A stretch of 64,000 nucleotides of DNA, taken from the NCBI GenBank assembly GCA_963700925.1, contig OY969553.1, forward strand, positions 1,054,001 through 1,118,000, written 5' to 3'. Position 1 is the first letter of the stretch. Each line of letters starts with the position of its first letter. This stretch comes from CAWJMD01 sp963700925. Its GTDB lineage: Bacteria; Actinomycetota; Actinomycetes; Actinomycetales; CAWJMD01. Below, one piece after another: positions 50,646 through 60,924 of this stretch. Below the pieces are notes generated by a model. It was given only the letters and a program-made list of their open reading frames with translations, did not search any database and was not told the DNA's origin. The position numbers were made by a program, and so were the translations under genes.

Positions 50646-51932
50646 GTGAGTCGCATCATCGCGATGGACACGGCCGATGTGCGGTTCCCGACGTCGCAGT
50701 CGCTCGACGGGTCCGACGCGATGAACCCCAATCCGGACTACTCGGCGGCCTACATGCGCCTCGTCACCGATGACGCGGACGGGCACTCCGGACACGGTTT
50801 CGTCTTCACGATCGGACGCGGCAACGACGTTCAGCTGGCGGCGATCCAGAGCCTGACCGACTACGTCGTCGGGCGCGACGTCGACGAGCTGCTGGGAGAC
50901 CTCGGCGGCTTCTGGAAGTCACTCGTCCACGACTCTCAGCTGCGTTGGCTAGGCCCTGAGAAGGGCGTCATGCACATGGCCATCGGCGCGGTCGTGAACG
51001 GCCTGTGGGACCTCAAGGCCAAGCGAGCCGGACGACCCCTCTGGCAGCTGCTGTCGTCCATGAGCCCGGCCGAGCTCGTCGACCTGGTCGACTTCCGCTA
51101 CCTCACCGACGCCCTGACTCCCCAGGAGGCGTTGGCGATCCTGGAGCAGGCCAAGCCCGGACGTGCGGCCCGCGAAGACGAGCTGCTGCGGCGTGGGTAC
51201 CCGGCCTACACCACGACACCCGGCTGGCTCGGCTACGAGGACGACAAGCTGGCCAGGCTCTGCCGCGAGGCGGTCGGCGACGGCTTCACCCAGGTCAAGC
51301 TGAAGGTCGGTGCCGACCTCACGGACGACATGCGCCGCCTGCAGATCGCTCGCGAGGTCGTGGGACCCGACGTCGCCATCGCTGTCGACGCCAACCAGCG
51401 CTGGGAGGTCGCCGAGGCCATCGACTGGATCAAAGCCCTTGCGCCGTATGACATTGCCTGGATCGAGGAGCCCACCAACCCCGACGACATCCTCGGCCAC
51501 GCGACGATCGCGCGAGCGGTGGCGCCGATCCCCGTGGCCACTGGAGAGCATCTCGCCAACCGTGTGATGGCCAAGCAGTTCCTGCAGGCAGGCGCCCTCG
51601 AGGTCCTTCAGGTCGACGCGACGCGCGTGGCCGGCGTCAACGAGAACATCGCAATCCTGCTCCTTGCAGCGAAGTTCGGAGTACGGGTCTGCCCGCACGC
51701 GGGCGGTGTCGGACTGTGCGAGGCCGTGCAGCACCTGGCCATGTTCGACTTCGTCGCAGTCTCCACGACCACGGAGGGCAGGATGGTCGAGTTCGTCGAC
51801 CACCTGCACGAGCACTTCGTCAGTCCGGTGGCCATCCGCAGCGGCAGCTACGTGGCTCCTCTCGCACCGGGCGCCGGCGCAGAGATGCTGGCCGCCTCCA
51901 TCGAGGCCTACCGTCACCCCTCCCATGCCTGA
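50646..51932 (+). CDS. L-fuconate dehydratase (enolase superfamily)
   Basis: A 428-residue mandelate-racemase-type dehydratase. Catalytic features: Lys in QVKLKVGADL (K-x-K), metal ligands in VAIAVDANQRWEVAEAIDWI and IAWIEEPTNPDDILGHATIA and VATGEHLANRVMAKQFLQ, and His in VCPHAGGVGLCEAVQH. The N-terminal RFPTSQSLDGSDAMNPNPDY is diagnostic for FucD. Converts L-fuconate to 2-keto-3-deoxy-L-fuconate. GTG 50646; overlaps the next gene by 8 bases. Confidence 0.92.
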   Translation: MSRIIAMDTADVRFPTSQSLDGSDAMNPNPDYSAAYMRLVTDDADGHSGHGFVFTIGRGNDVQLAAIQSLTDYVVGRDVDELLGDLGGFWKSLVHDSQLRWLGPEKGVMHMAIGAVVNGLWDLKAKRAGRPLWQLLSSMSPAELVDLVDFRYLTDALTPQEALAILEQAKPGRAAREDELLRRGYPAYTTTPGWLGYEDDKLARLCREAVGDGFTQVKLKVGADLTDDMRRLQIAREVVGPDVAIAVDANQRWEVAEAIDWIKALAPYDIAWIEEPTNPDDILGHATIARAVAPIPVATGEHLANRVMAKQFLQAGALEVLQVDATRVAGVNENIAILLLAAKFGVRVCPHAGGVGLCEAVQHLAMFDFVAVSTTTEGRMVEFVDHLHEHFVSPVAIRSGSYVAPLAPGAGAEMLAASIEAYRHPSHA

Positions 51933-52869
51933 TGTCACCAGACTCGGCTTCGGCGCTGCGGGCATCGGCAACCACCTGCGAGCCGTCACCGACGATGAGG
52001 CGCGCGCGCTGCTCGAAGCCGCGTGGGACAGCGGTATCCGCCACTTCGACACCGCTCCTCACTACGGGCTGGGGCTCGCGGAGCGCAGAGTGGGGGCGTT
52101 CCTCGCCACGAAGCCGCGCGACCAGTACGTCGTGTCCACCAAGGTGGGCCGGCTGCTGGATCCGAACCCCGGTGCGCACGGACGCCTCGACGAAGAGGAC
52201 TTCGTCGTGCCGGCCGATCTGCGGCGGACGTGGGACTTCACCGAGGCGGGTGTCCGACGCAGCCTCGACGAGTCCCTGACTCGCCTGGGCCTCGACAACG
52301 TGGACGTCCTGTACGTGCACGACCCGGAACGCTGGCACCTGCAGCAGGCACTCGACGAGGGGCTGGCGGCGCTGAGACGCCTTCGCGCAGAAGGTGTCGT
52401 GGCCACGATCGGCGTGGCCTCGATGGCAACCGACGCCCTGCTGGCCGGCGCTCGCTCCGGATCGGTCGACGAGATCATGGTGGCCGGTCGCCTCACGCTG
52501 GCCGACCAGTCGGCCGCCGGGCAGGTGCTGCCGGCCTGCGAGGAGAACGGCATCGACGTCGTCGCCGCCGCTGTGTTCAACGGAGGCCTGCTCGCCACCA
52601 CTCCCACTGAGCAGTCGATCTTCGACTATCGCGCGGTGCCACCCGACGTCCTAGACAGGGCGCGGCGGATCGCGGCCGTCTGCGAGGCGTTCGACGTGCC
52701 GGTCGCGGCCGCGGCCCTCCAGTACCCGTTGCGCCATGAAGCGGTGCGGTGCGTGGTCGTCGGAGGCGATACGCCGCAACAGATCCGGCAGAACGTCGCG
52801 CACCTGTCGGTCGACGTGCCCGCCGAGTGCTGGGAACGACTGAGGTCCGACGAGCTGGTGACGCGATGA
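51925..52869 (+). CDS. Aldo/keto reductase, probable L-fucose 1-dehydrogenase
   Basis: A 314-residue AKR barrel: RLGFGAAGIGNHLRAVTDDE, HFDTAPHYGLGLAERRVGAF (Asp and Tyr of the tetrad), YVVSTKVGRLL (Lys), DVLYVHDPERW (His). The pattern is that of L-fucose/D-threo-aldose 1-dehydrogenases, which oxidise the sugar to the 1,5-lactone. ATG 51925. Confidence 0.85.
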   Translation: MPDVTRLGFGAAGIGNHLRAVTDDEARALLEAAWDSGIRHFDTAPHYGLGLAERRVGAFLATKPRDQYVVSTKVGRLLDPNPGAHGRLDEEDFVVPADLRRTWDFTEAGVRRSLDESLTRLGLDNVDVLYVHDPERWHLQQALDEGLAALRRLRAEGVVATIGVASMATDALLAGARSGSVDEIMVAGRLTLADQSAAGQVLPACEENGIDVVAAAVFNGGLLATTPTEQSIFDYRAVPPDVLDRARRIAAVCEAFDVPVAAAALQYPLRHEAVRCVVVGGDTPQQIRQNVAHLSVDVPAECWERLRSDELVTR

Positions 52870-53704
52870 GCCGCACGGTCATCGACAGCCACCTGCACGT
52901 CTGGGACCTACAGGTGAGCGACTACGCCTGGCTGCGCCCTGAGCACGGCCCCCTCCACCGCAGCTTTCCTCCCGAGGAGGCGGCCGACCAGCTGGCCGCC
53001 GCAGGCGTCACGGCCGCCGTCCTCGTGCAGGCGGAGGACTCCGCGGCCGACACCGACTACATGCTCGGCGTCGCCGACCGGTTCGAATTCGTTGCAGGAG
53101 TGGTCGGTTGGGTCGACCTGAACGACCCGACGACTGCAGCCCAGCAGCTGGAACGGTATGGAGGGCACCCCCTCTTCCGCGGCGTGCGCCACCTCGTGCA
53201 CGACGATCCCCGCGATGACTTCCTCGAGCTTCCCGGCGTCCGCACATCGCTCAGCCTGCTGGTCGAGCACGGCCTCCCACTCGACGTGCCCGACGCCTGG
53301 CCACGCCACCTGGCCTCCGTTGCCGTGCTCGCCGAGGCGTTGCCGACCCTTACCGTCGTGGTCGACCACCTGGCGAAACCACCCCGCGGGAGTGACGACC
53401 TCGGCGTCTGGGAGAAGCAGCTGCGCCGCGTTGCCGGCCACCCGAACACTGCAGCCAAGCTCTCAGGGCTCCAGATGCCGAGCCAGCCCTTCACGCGCGC
53501 GGAGCTGCGTCCGCTGCTGGACATCGCTCTCGACGCGTTCGGAGTGGATCGCCTGATGTACGGGAGTGACTGGCCCATGACCGTGCCACAGGGCGGCTAC
53601 GGCGCGCACTGGCAGGTGGTCTCCGAGCTGATCGGCGAGCTGTCCGAGGCGGAGCAGAACCAGCTGCTCTGCGAAACCGCCACTGCCGTCTACGGACTCA
53701 CGCC

Positions 53705-53708
<4 letters not shown>
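52866..53708 (+). CDS. Amidohydrolase, probable L-fuconolactonase
   Basis: A 280-residue amidohydrolase-2 protein: metal-binding VIDSHLHVWDLQVSDYAWLR, GVVGWVDLNDPTTAAQQLE, LTVVVDHLAKPP, AAKLSGL and RLMYGSDWPMTVPQGGY (final Asp). Hydrolyses L-fucono-lactone to L-fuconate, linking the AKR and FucD steps. ATG 52866 overlaps the AKR stop (ATGA); its own stop overlaps the ABC ATPase start. Confidence 0.87.
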
Positions 53709-55317
<1,609 letters not shown>

Positions 55318-55321
<4 letters not shown>

Positions 55322-56316
55322 CACCAGTCGACGCGACGGCCACCTCGACAGCCGGGCGCTCGTGGATTCCAGCAGCGAAGGACCGGCTGCAGCAGCTGCT
55401 GGCCTTCGCCAGCCTGCTCGTGATCGTCGCCTTCTTCTCCTTGGCGAGCCCGAACTTCTTCACCTACTCGAACATCACGAGCGTCCTCTTCAGCACTGTC
55501 GTCATCGGCACACTGGCCCTGGGTACGACGTTCGTGATCGTCACCGCCGGAATCGACCTGTCGATCGGAACGGGGATGGCGCTGTGCGCGGTCATGTCTG
55601 GCGTGTTCATCGTGAACATCGGTCTCCCGGTGCCGGTTGGTGTTCTCGGTGCGATCGCGTTCGGAGGCCTGATCGGCCTGGTGAACGGCTTCAATGTCGC
55701 CGTCCTCAAGCTGCCTCCTTTCATCGCGACGCTGGCGATGATGCTGGTGGCCCAGGGACTGGCTCTGGTGATCTCGCACAGCGCACCGATCTACTTCACC
55801 GATGCCCCGAGCTACCGGAGCATCTCGACCGGAAACCTGGTTCCCGGACTGGAGTTCCCGAACGCAGTCCTCGTCCTGCTGCTGGCAGCGGTCGTCTCCG
55901 GCGTGCTCCTGAGCAAGACGGTCCTCGGTCGCTACACCTACTCGATCGGGAGCAACGAGCCCGCGACAGCCCTCTCCGGCATCAACGTCCGCAAGTGGAA
56001 GCTGATCATCTACACGTTGGCGGGGCTGTTCACCGGGCTTGCGGGAGTGATGATCTCGGCGCGACTCGGGTCGGCTCAGCCCGCGACCGGCATGGGGTAC
56101 GAGCTGCAGGCCATCGCTGCGGTCGTCATCGGTGGCACCTCGCTGGCCGGCGGCAAGGGCTCCATTCTCGGCACGCTCATCGGCGCACTGATCATCTCCG
56201 TTCTCAACAACGGCCTTCAGATCATGTCGATCCCTCAGGAATGGCAGAACGTCATTCTCGGCCTGGTCATCCTGGTCGCCGTCTACGCGGACATGATCCG
56301 CAAGAGGGAGGCCTGA
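55318..56316 (+). CDS. Sugar ABC transporter permease (RbsC-type)
   Basis: A 332-residue polytopic permease: LLAFASLLVIVAFFSLASPN, VIGTLALGTTFVIVTAGIDL with the SIG motif (IDLSIGTGMALCAVMSGVF), and GYELQAIAAVVIGGTSLAGG-K-G near the C-terminal helices, standard for the carbohydrate uptake-2 family. ATG 55318 overlaps the ATPase stop. Confidence 0.93.
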
Positions 56317-56369
56317 CTGCCCAGCCAGCACCACGTCCCCAACCATGACCGACAGAAGGAAGCGCGACA

Positions 56370-57356
56370 ATGAGAATGACACGAGTGGGCGCCGCCATCG
56401 CCGCGGTCGCCCTGGCGCTCGCCGTGAGCTCCTGTGGCGGCGACGGAGACCAGGCAGGAACCGAAGGTGGCGACGGACCCGAGGCGGAGCGGTACGTCGC
56501 CATCGTCTCCAAGGGATTCCAGCACCAGTTCTGGCAGGCCGTGAAGCAGGGCGCGGAGGAGGAAGCCGAGAAGCAGGGCGTTCGGATCACCTTCGAGGGT
56601 CCGGCCACCGAGGCCGAGGTCGAGGCCCAGATGACCATGCTCAGCAACGTGCTGGCCAAGGACCCCGACGCGATCGGCTTCGCGGCCCTCGACAGCCAGG
56701 CCGCTGGCCCCCTGCTCGAGCAGGCGGAGGCGGACGGCATCCCAGTGATCGCCTTCGACTCCGGCGTCGAGAGCGACATCCCGCTGACCACCGCCGCGAC
56801 CGACAACGTGGCAGCCGCCGCGGAAGCGGCCAAGCACATGGCCGAGCTGGTCGGCGGGAAGGGCAAGGTCGCACTCGTGGTGCACGACCAGACCAGCCTG
56901 ACCGGGCAGCAGCGACGCGACGGCTTCACCGAGTGGATGGAGGCCAACGCGCCCGACATCGAGCTCCTGCCCGTGCAGTACGGCGGCGGCGACCAGGCGA
57001 AGTCGGCCGACATCACCAAGTCGATCCTGGCGGCCAACCCCGACGTCGCCGGCATCTACGGGGCCAACGAGGGCTCCGCCATCGGCGTCGTCAAGGGCAT
57101 CGAGGAGAGCGGCAAGCAGGGCGACGTGGTGGTCATCGGCTTCGACTCCGGTCAGGCCCAGATCGACGCGATCACGAGCGGCCTGATGGCCGGGGCGATC
57201 ACCCAGAACCCCGTGGGCATGGGCGCCGAACTGGTCAAGGCCGCAGTCAAGGCCATGGACGGCGAGGACCTGCCGGAGTCGATCGACACGGGCTTCTACT
57301 GGTACGACAAGACCAACATCGAGGATCCCGAGATCGCGGCGGTTCTCTACCAGTGA
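56370..57356 (+). CDS. Sugar ABC transporter substrate-binding lipoprotein
   Basis: A 328-residue periplasmic-binding-protein-fold lipoprotein: signal peptide with lipobox VSSCGGD at about residue 24, AIVSKGFQHQFWQAVKQGAE, FAALDSQAAGPLLEQAEADG, IPVIAFDSGVESDIPLTTAA and GIYGANEGSAIGVVKGIEES. It belongs to the ribose/fucose type-I class. ATG 56370 with GAAGGAA upstream. Last gene of the fucose operon, ended by a strong terminator. Confidence 0.93.
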   Translation: MRMTRVGAAIAAVALALAVSSCGGDGDQAGTEGGDGPEAERYVAIVSKGFQHQFWQAVKQGAEEEAEKQGVRITFEGPATEAEVEAQMTMLSNVLAKDPDAIGFAALDSQAAGPLLEQAEADGIPVIAFDSGVESDIPLTTAATDNVAAAAEAAKHMAELVGGKGKVALVVHDQTSLTGQQRRDGFTEWMEANAPDIELLPVQYGGGDQAKSADITKSILAANPDVAGIYGANEGSAIGVVKGIEESGKQGDVVVIGFDSGQAQIDAITSGLMAGAITQNPVGMGAELVKAAVKAMDGEDLPESIDTGFYWYDKTNIEDPEIAAVLYQ

Positions 57357-57363
57357 AGCAAGC

Positions 57364-57402
57364 GGCCCGGGGCGGAACCCGTGGAGGGTTCCGTCCCGGG
57401 CC
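57364..57402. terminator. Terminator at the end of the fucose operon
   Basis: GGCCCGGGGCGGAACCC and GGGTTCCGTCCCGGGCC pair over 17 positions (one G-U) around GTGGA. It begins 8 bases after the binding-protein stop and can act in both directions. Confidence 0.88.
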
Positions 57403-57425
57403 GGCAGCTCAGCGGGTCTCTATGG

Positions 57426-57461
57426 TCAGCAAGGTGTCAGCAAGGTGTCAGCAGGGTGTCA
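57426..57461. repeat. Stop-codon tandem repeat, 11-bp unit, at the FG-GAP gene end
   Basis: On the minus strand the stop TGA (57461-57459) is followed by TGA at exact 11-base intervals (57450, 57439, 57428), unit TGCTGACACCT. The four TGAs occupy all three frames. Confidence 0.9.
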
Positions 57462-59147
57462 GCCCATGGTCGAGCCGAGGATTCGCATGCTCGTCCATCC
57501 GTGACCGACCTGCGTGCTGCCGGAGTTGAATCCGCCCGCGCCGTTGCCGCGGTACAGCAGCAGGTCGCCGGTGCCGTTGCGGGCGAGCAGGTCAGGACGT
57601 CCGTCTCCGGTCCAGTCCCCAGGCCCGGTCATCGCGGTGAAGCTGCTCCAGCCCTTGCCGTAGGCGACCATGGCACTGAACCCGCCGGCTCGGTTGCCCG
57701 GGTAGAGGCGCAGCTCCCCGGCGGAGCTACGCGCCATCAGGTCGTTGGTGCCGTTGCGGTCGAAGTCACCGACCGCGGTGAGTCCGGAGATGCTGCCCCA
57801 GCCGTGGCCTACGCGACGCCCGGACAGGAACGCGCCCTGGCCGTTGCCGGGGTAGAGCCACATCGTGGCGTCGTCGGCCCGGATCGCGAGCATGTCGTCG
57901 TTTCCGTCGCCGGTCCAGTCACCTGGGGCCACGAGCGTGCTGAAGGCGTCCCAACCCATACCGATCTGGCGGCTCGAGGCGAACCCTCCGGTTCCGTCGC
58001 CGGTGTAGAGCCAGAGCGAGCCACCATCGCGAGCGACGATGTCGGGCTTGCCGTTGCTGTCCCAGTCACCGGCCTGAGTGACCAGCTGCTTGCCGCCCCA
58101 GTTGATGCCGACGTGACGCATGGCGCCGAAACCGCCCGCACCGTCACCCGGGTAGAGGTTCATGTCCCCGTCTGCGTCAATCCCGAGCACGTCAGCGTTT
58201 CCGTCACCGTTCCAGTCGCGGAAGACCACTCCTGCGGAGCCACCGCCACCTGCGCGGGCCTTGGCCACGGTCGCCTTGAAGGCCGTCAGGCGGTCGCCCG
58301 ACAGCTTCCAGTCGATGCCCTCGCGGTTGTTGACGCTCGAGTTGTAGATCGCCGCGAAGACGAATCTCCGATCGGCAAGGATGGCGTCGCCGGCCGCGGT
58401 GATGGATGCAGCGTCGACGCCGTTGTACTCGCCGATGCCGAGGCGTGTGACACCCACGCGAGAGGCCCAGGCCGACATTCCCCTGATCTTCACGCCGGCG
58501 TTCTCGCCCGGAGCGGAGGCGTCGCCGCCCTGGTAGGTGTCTGAGGCGACGACCTCGGACACGCTCAGGACGTTGGCGGGCAGCCATGCGTTGATCTCGG
58601 CGTCGGTGTAGCCCATGTTGGTCTTGCTGAACCAGAACCCGTTCACGATCGGTCCGGCGTCGACGTTGCTGGGAGCGCCAAGGATCGGCAGCGCCCGGCG
58701 CATCATCGCCGCGTAGGCGGCCGGGGTGCCGTCACCGGTCGGCTCGTGGTGCAGTGTCACGAAGACCTGCCCATTGATCGCGTCGAGCCTGGTCGCCAGG
58801 GCCCTCAGCTGGGCGTCGTACGCGCCACTACCGGCGCCGGCCCAGTCGTTTCCGGGCACCTTGAACGACAGGATCGGCATCCGGCCGGCGGCCACCTCGG
58901 AGGTCGCAAGCTTGACTCCCGAGTCGGGGCTGCCCAGGTCGTCGAAGATGCGGCGGCTGTCGACACCACCGGTCGCGGCCAGGCTGCCGCTCCACTCGGA
59001 AACAGGGGTGGCCATCCCGATCCGCACGCCAGGGGGCGCTGCCGACGCGGGAGCGGCGACCGCGACGAGCGCGCCACCTGCTACCGAGGAGACGGCGAGC
59101 GCCAGGAGCGCTCGTGAGGCGAGTTGTGCGTGGCTGCGGGGGGACAT
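57459..59147 (-). CDS. Secreted glycosidase-like protein with FG-GAP/VCBS repeats
   Basis: About 562 residues. Signal peptide LASRALLALAVSSVAGGALV with cleavage after ASA. Residues 40-310 resemble a GH26-like barrel: acid/base candidate in VFVTLHHEPTGDGTPAAYAA and nucleophile candidate in TRLGIGEYNGVDAAS. Residues 320-562 contain about six repeats of the FG-GAP type, each with D-x-N-G-D-G-like calcium loops (DWNGDGNADVLG, DWTGDGNDDMLA, DFDRNGTNDLMA). Likely cell-surface or secreted polysaccharide enzyme. ATG 59147. Substrate unknown; mannan or another beta-glycan would fit the fold. Confidence 0.75.
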   Translation of the reverse strand: MSPRSHAQLASRALLALAVSSVAGGALVAVAAPASAAPPGVRIGMATPVSEWSGSLAATGGVDSRRIFDDLGSPDSGVKLATSEVAAGRMPILSFKVPGNDWAGAGSGAYDAQLRALATRLDAINGQVFVTLHHEPTGDGTPAAYAAMMRRALPILGAPSNVDAGPIVNGFWFSKTNMGYTDAEINAWLPANVLSVSEVVASDTYQGGDASAPGENAGVKIRGMSAWASRVGVTRLGIGEYNGVDAASITAAGDAILADRRFVFAAIYNSSVNNREGIDWKLSGDRLTAFKATVAKARAGGGGSAGVVFRDWNGDGNADVLGIDADGDMNLYPGDGAGGFGAMRHVGINWGGKQLVTQAGDWDSNGKPDIVARDGGSLWLYTGDGTGGFASSRQIGMGWDAFSTLVAPGDWTGDGNDDMLAIRADDATMWLYPGNGQGAFLSGRRVGHGWGSISGLTAVGDFDRNGTNDLMARSSAGELRLYPGNRAGGFSAMVAYGKGWSSFTAMTGPGDWTGDGRPDLLARNGTGDLLLYRGNGAGGFNSGSTQVGHGWTSMRILGSTMG

Positions 59148-59423
59148 CGGAACTCCGGGGGGTGGATGACCGTGCTGCGGACCTGTCTCCCCACAGACGT
59201 CGTCGGGGCCGCAAAGCCTCTTGAGGGCGATGCGCCCGGACCACACGTACGCTCACGCAAACGGCGGTCCGCACACTCAACGTGACCGCCTCTGGTCATT
59301 TCACCGCGTGCTAGTCATTTCGGGCCATTGTGGAAATGGGGTGCGGGTGATTGCCTGGCACGAGTCGCGGCACAGCAGGCGTCCCTGCCAAGAACAACTA
59401 CGCACGCGTAGGAGATCGCCCCT

Positions 59424-60326
59424 GTGATGAGAGCCCGGACCACCTGGGGCCTGCTGATTTCATCGCTGCTTCTCGGAGTCGCGCTCGTCCCAGCGCCTGC
59501 ACACTCTGCTGCGGATACGACCCCGCCCACCCTGAATGCGCCGCTCAAGTCGTCGTTCACCGTTGGGCGCCAGATTCCGGTGGGAACAGTCCCGTTCTGT
59601 GGTGACGGGGAGCCCTGGGACCTCCGGATGATGTTCGCTGAGAACTTCACGTGGACCGGCTCCGACAACTCCGGCACCGTCCACTACGACCTCGTCCAGA
59701 ACACCGGTGCGGCTGGTGCGGAGGACGTCTTTCAGAACAGCTCGCAGACGAGCTACTCCGGTGACGGCCTCGGCACGAACGACGACCAGTGGTGCGGTGG
59801 CGGAAGCAACTCGATCTACGAGTGGAACCTGACCGCGCGCGACGCGGCCGGCAACGCCACCACGCGCAACGTCTACGGCGGACGTGTGCGGCTGACCCAG
59901 GACAGCAACCTCGCGGATCTCGCCGAGTACGCGACGAAGCCCCAGATCACCTACACCGGCGCTTGGCGGACCTCGTCGTGTGCCTGCTGGTCTCATGGCG
60001 ACGTCCACAAGGCAACGGCCGCAGGCGCCGCGGCCACGATCGTCGTGCCGCTCCCCTTCACGCAGTTCCCTGCCGGCGTGTCCAACTCGTACACGCACGT
60101 GGGTCTGGTCATGCACAAGGGGCCCGACCGAGGGAAGTTCAAGGTCTACGTCAACGGCACCCTCAAGGGGACGGTGGACACCTACGCGGCAACGTCTCAG
60201 CCACGGATGGTGGTGTGGCAGACCGCCGTTGGGGGCGTCGGAGCAGGGAACGCCACGATCAGGATCGTCAACGAGGCCACACCCGGCCGAACCCGGGTCG
60301 ACCTCGACGCCGTCCTGACCAACTAG
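59424..60326 (+). CDS. Secreted protein of unknown function
   Basis: About 300 residues: signal peptide TTWGLLISSLLLGVALVPAP with cleavage near AHSAA, then all-beta sequence with DTTPPTLNAPLKSSFTVGRQ at the start (bacterial Ig-like feel), NLTARDAAGNATTRNVYGGR, and a C-terminal lectin-like stretch HVGLVMHKGPDRGKFKVYVN followed by GTLKGTVDTYAATSQPRMVV. A Cys pair lies in TSSCACWSHGD. No enzyme motif. GTG 59424 or ATG 59427. Divergent from the FG-GAP gene, 276 bases apart, so they may be co-regulated; nothing else was recognised in that gap. Confidence 0.65.
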   Translation: MMRARTTWGLLISSLLLGVALVPAPAHSAADTTPPTLNAPLKSSFTVGRQIPVGTVPFCGDGEPWDLRMMFAENFTWTGSDNSGTVHYDLVQNTGAAGAEDVFQNSSQTSYSGDGLGTNDDQWCGGGSNSIYEWNLTARDAAGNATTRNVYGGRVRLTQDSNLADLAEYATKPQITYTGAWRTSSCACWSHGDVHKATAAGAAATIVVPLPFTQFPAGVSNSYTHVGLVMHKGPDRGKFKVYVNGTLKGTVDTYAATSQPRMVVWQTAVGGVGAGNATIRIVNEATPGRTRVDLDAVLTN

Positions 60327-60555
60327 CCGACCGGTCGGCAGCTCGGCCATTCGACGCCCCACCCACATGCCACTCGTCCGGGTCTGCGAGGTCGTCCGCA
60401 CAGCGCACACGGGAGCACGGGATCCGTCACGCCATTGGGCGAATGGCCGTTGGCCCATTCGTGGCGCCAACCATGGGAATGTGGCTGTCTGTTGTGATTT
60501 CGCCCCAAGAAGTGGCGCGTAATGTCAGCCTAAAGGGAACCCCGTCAAACCGCTG

Positions 60556-60924
60556 ATGGGCGTGATGAGTGGAGAAAATGACGTGCTGGACCTTGCGCCT
60601 GAGATTTGTCGCCAGCGGTTGGTCGTCGAGGGGCTGTGCTCGGCCCCGATCGACGCGGCGGCCATCACCTCCTATTTGACGCAGCTGTCGAAGACCATCG
60701 ACATGATCACGCTGACGGAGCCCGTCACCCATCAGTCGCCGCTGTACGGCTGGGCCGGCTGGATCCACTGGGAGACCTCGGGCGCGCACTTCTATGCCTG
60801 GGACGTCCCCCGGCTGTTCTTCAGCGTGGACGTCTACGCCTGCAAGCCCTTCTCGGCCGAGGCCGTCGTCGAGCTCACCCGCGAGTGGTTCGACGCCTCC
60901 GACGTCGTCTGCAAGGGGTTCTGA
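60556..60924 (+). CDS. S-adenosylmethionine decarboxylase-like (SpeD fold) protein
   Basis: Up to 122 residues. The whole length follows bacterial SpeD: RQRLVVEGLCSAPIDAAAIT at the start, GWAGWIHWETSGAHFYAWD in the processing-site region, FFSVDVYACKPF in place of A-V-D-V-F-T-C-G, and a final helix. Ser75 in WETSG is a candidate pyruvoyl-forming residue and Cys96 matches the catalytic Cys, but the preceding Glu is shifted (E-T-S) and the catalytic His appears as Tyr. So it may be a divergent decarboxylase or have a new role. Starts at ATG 60556, ATG 60565 or GTG 60583 are possible. Its stop overlaps the next start (TGATG). Confidence 0.65.
   Translation: MGVMSGENDVLDLAPEICRQRLVVEGLCSAPIDAAAITSYLTQLSKTIDMITLTEPVTHQSPLYGWAGWIHWETSGAHFYAWDVPRLFFSVDVYACKPFSAEAVVELTREWFDASDVVCKGF

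Noticed and set aside
59148..59423. RNA gene or riboswitch in the 276-base divergent gap
   Set aside because: No tRNA-like arms or known aptamer core seen by eye; it probably only holds the two promoters.
60327..60555. GCCGACCGGTCGGC palindrome and CGAATGG/CCATTCG inverted repeat as a SAM riboswitch for the SpeD-like gene
   Set aside because: Too small and lacking riboswitch junction sequences; the first may be a weak terminator of the secreted-protein gene.
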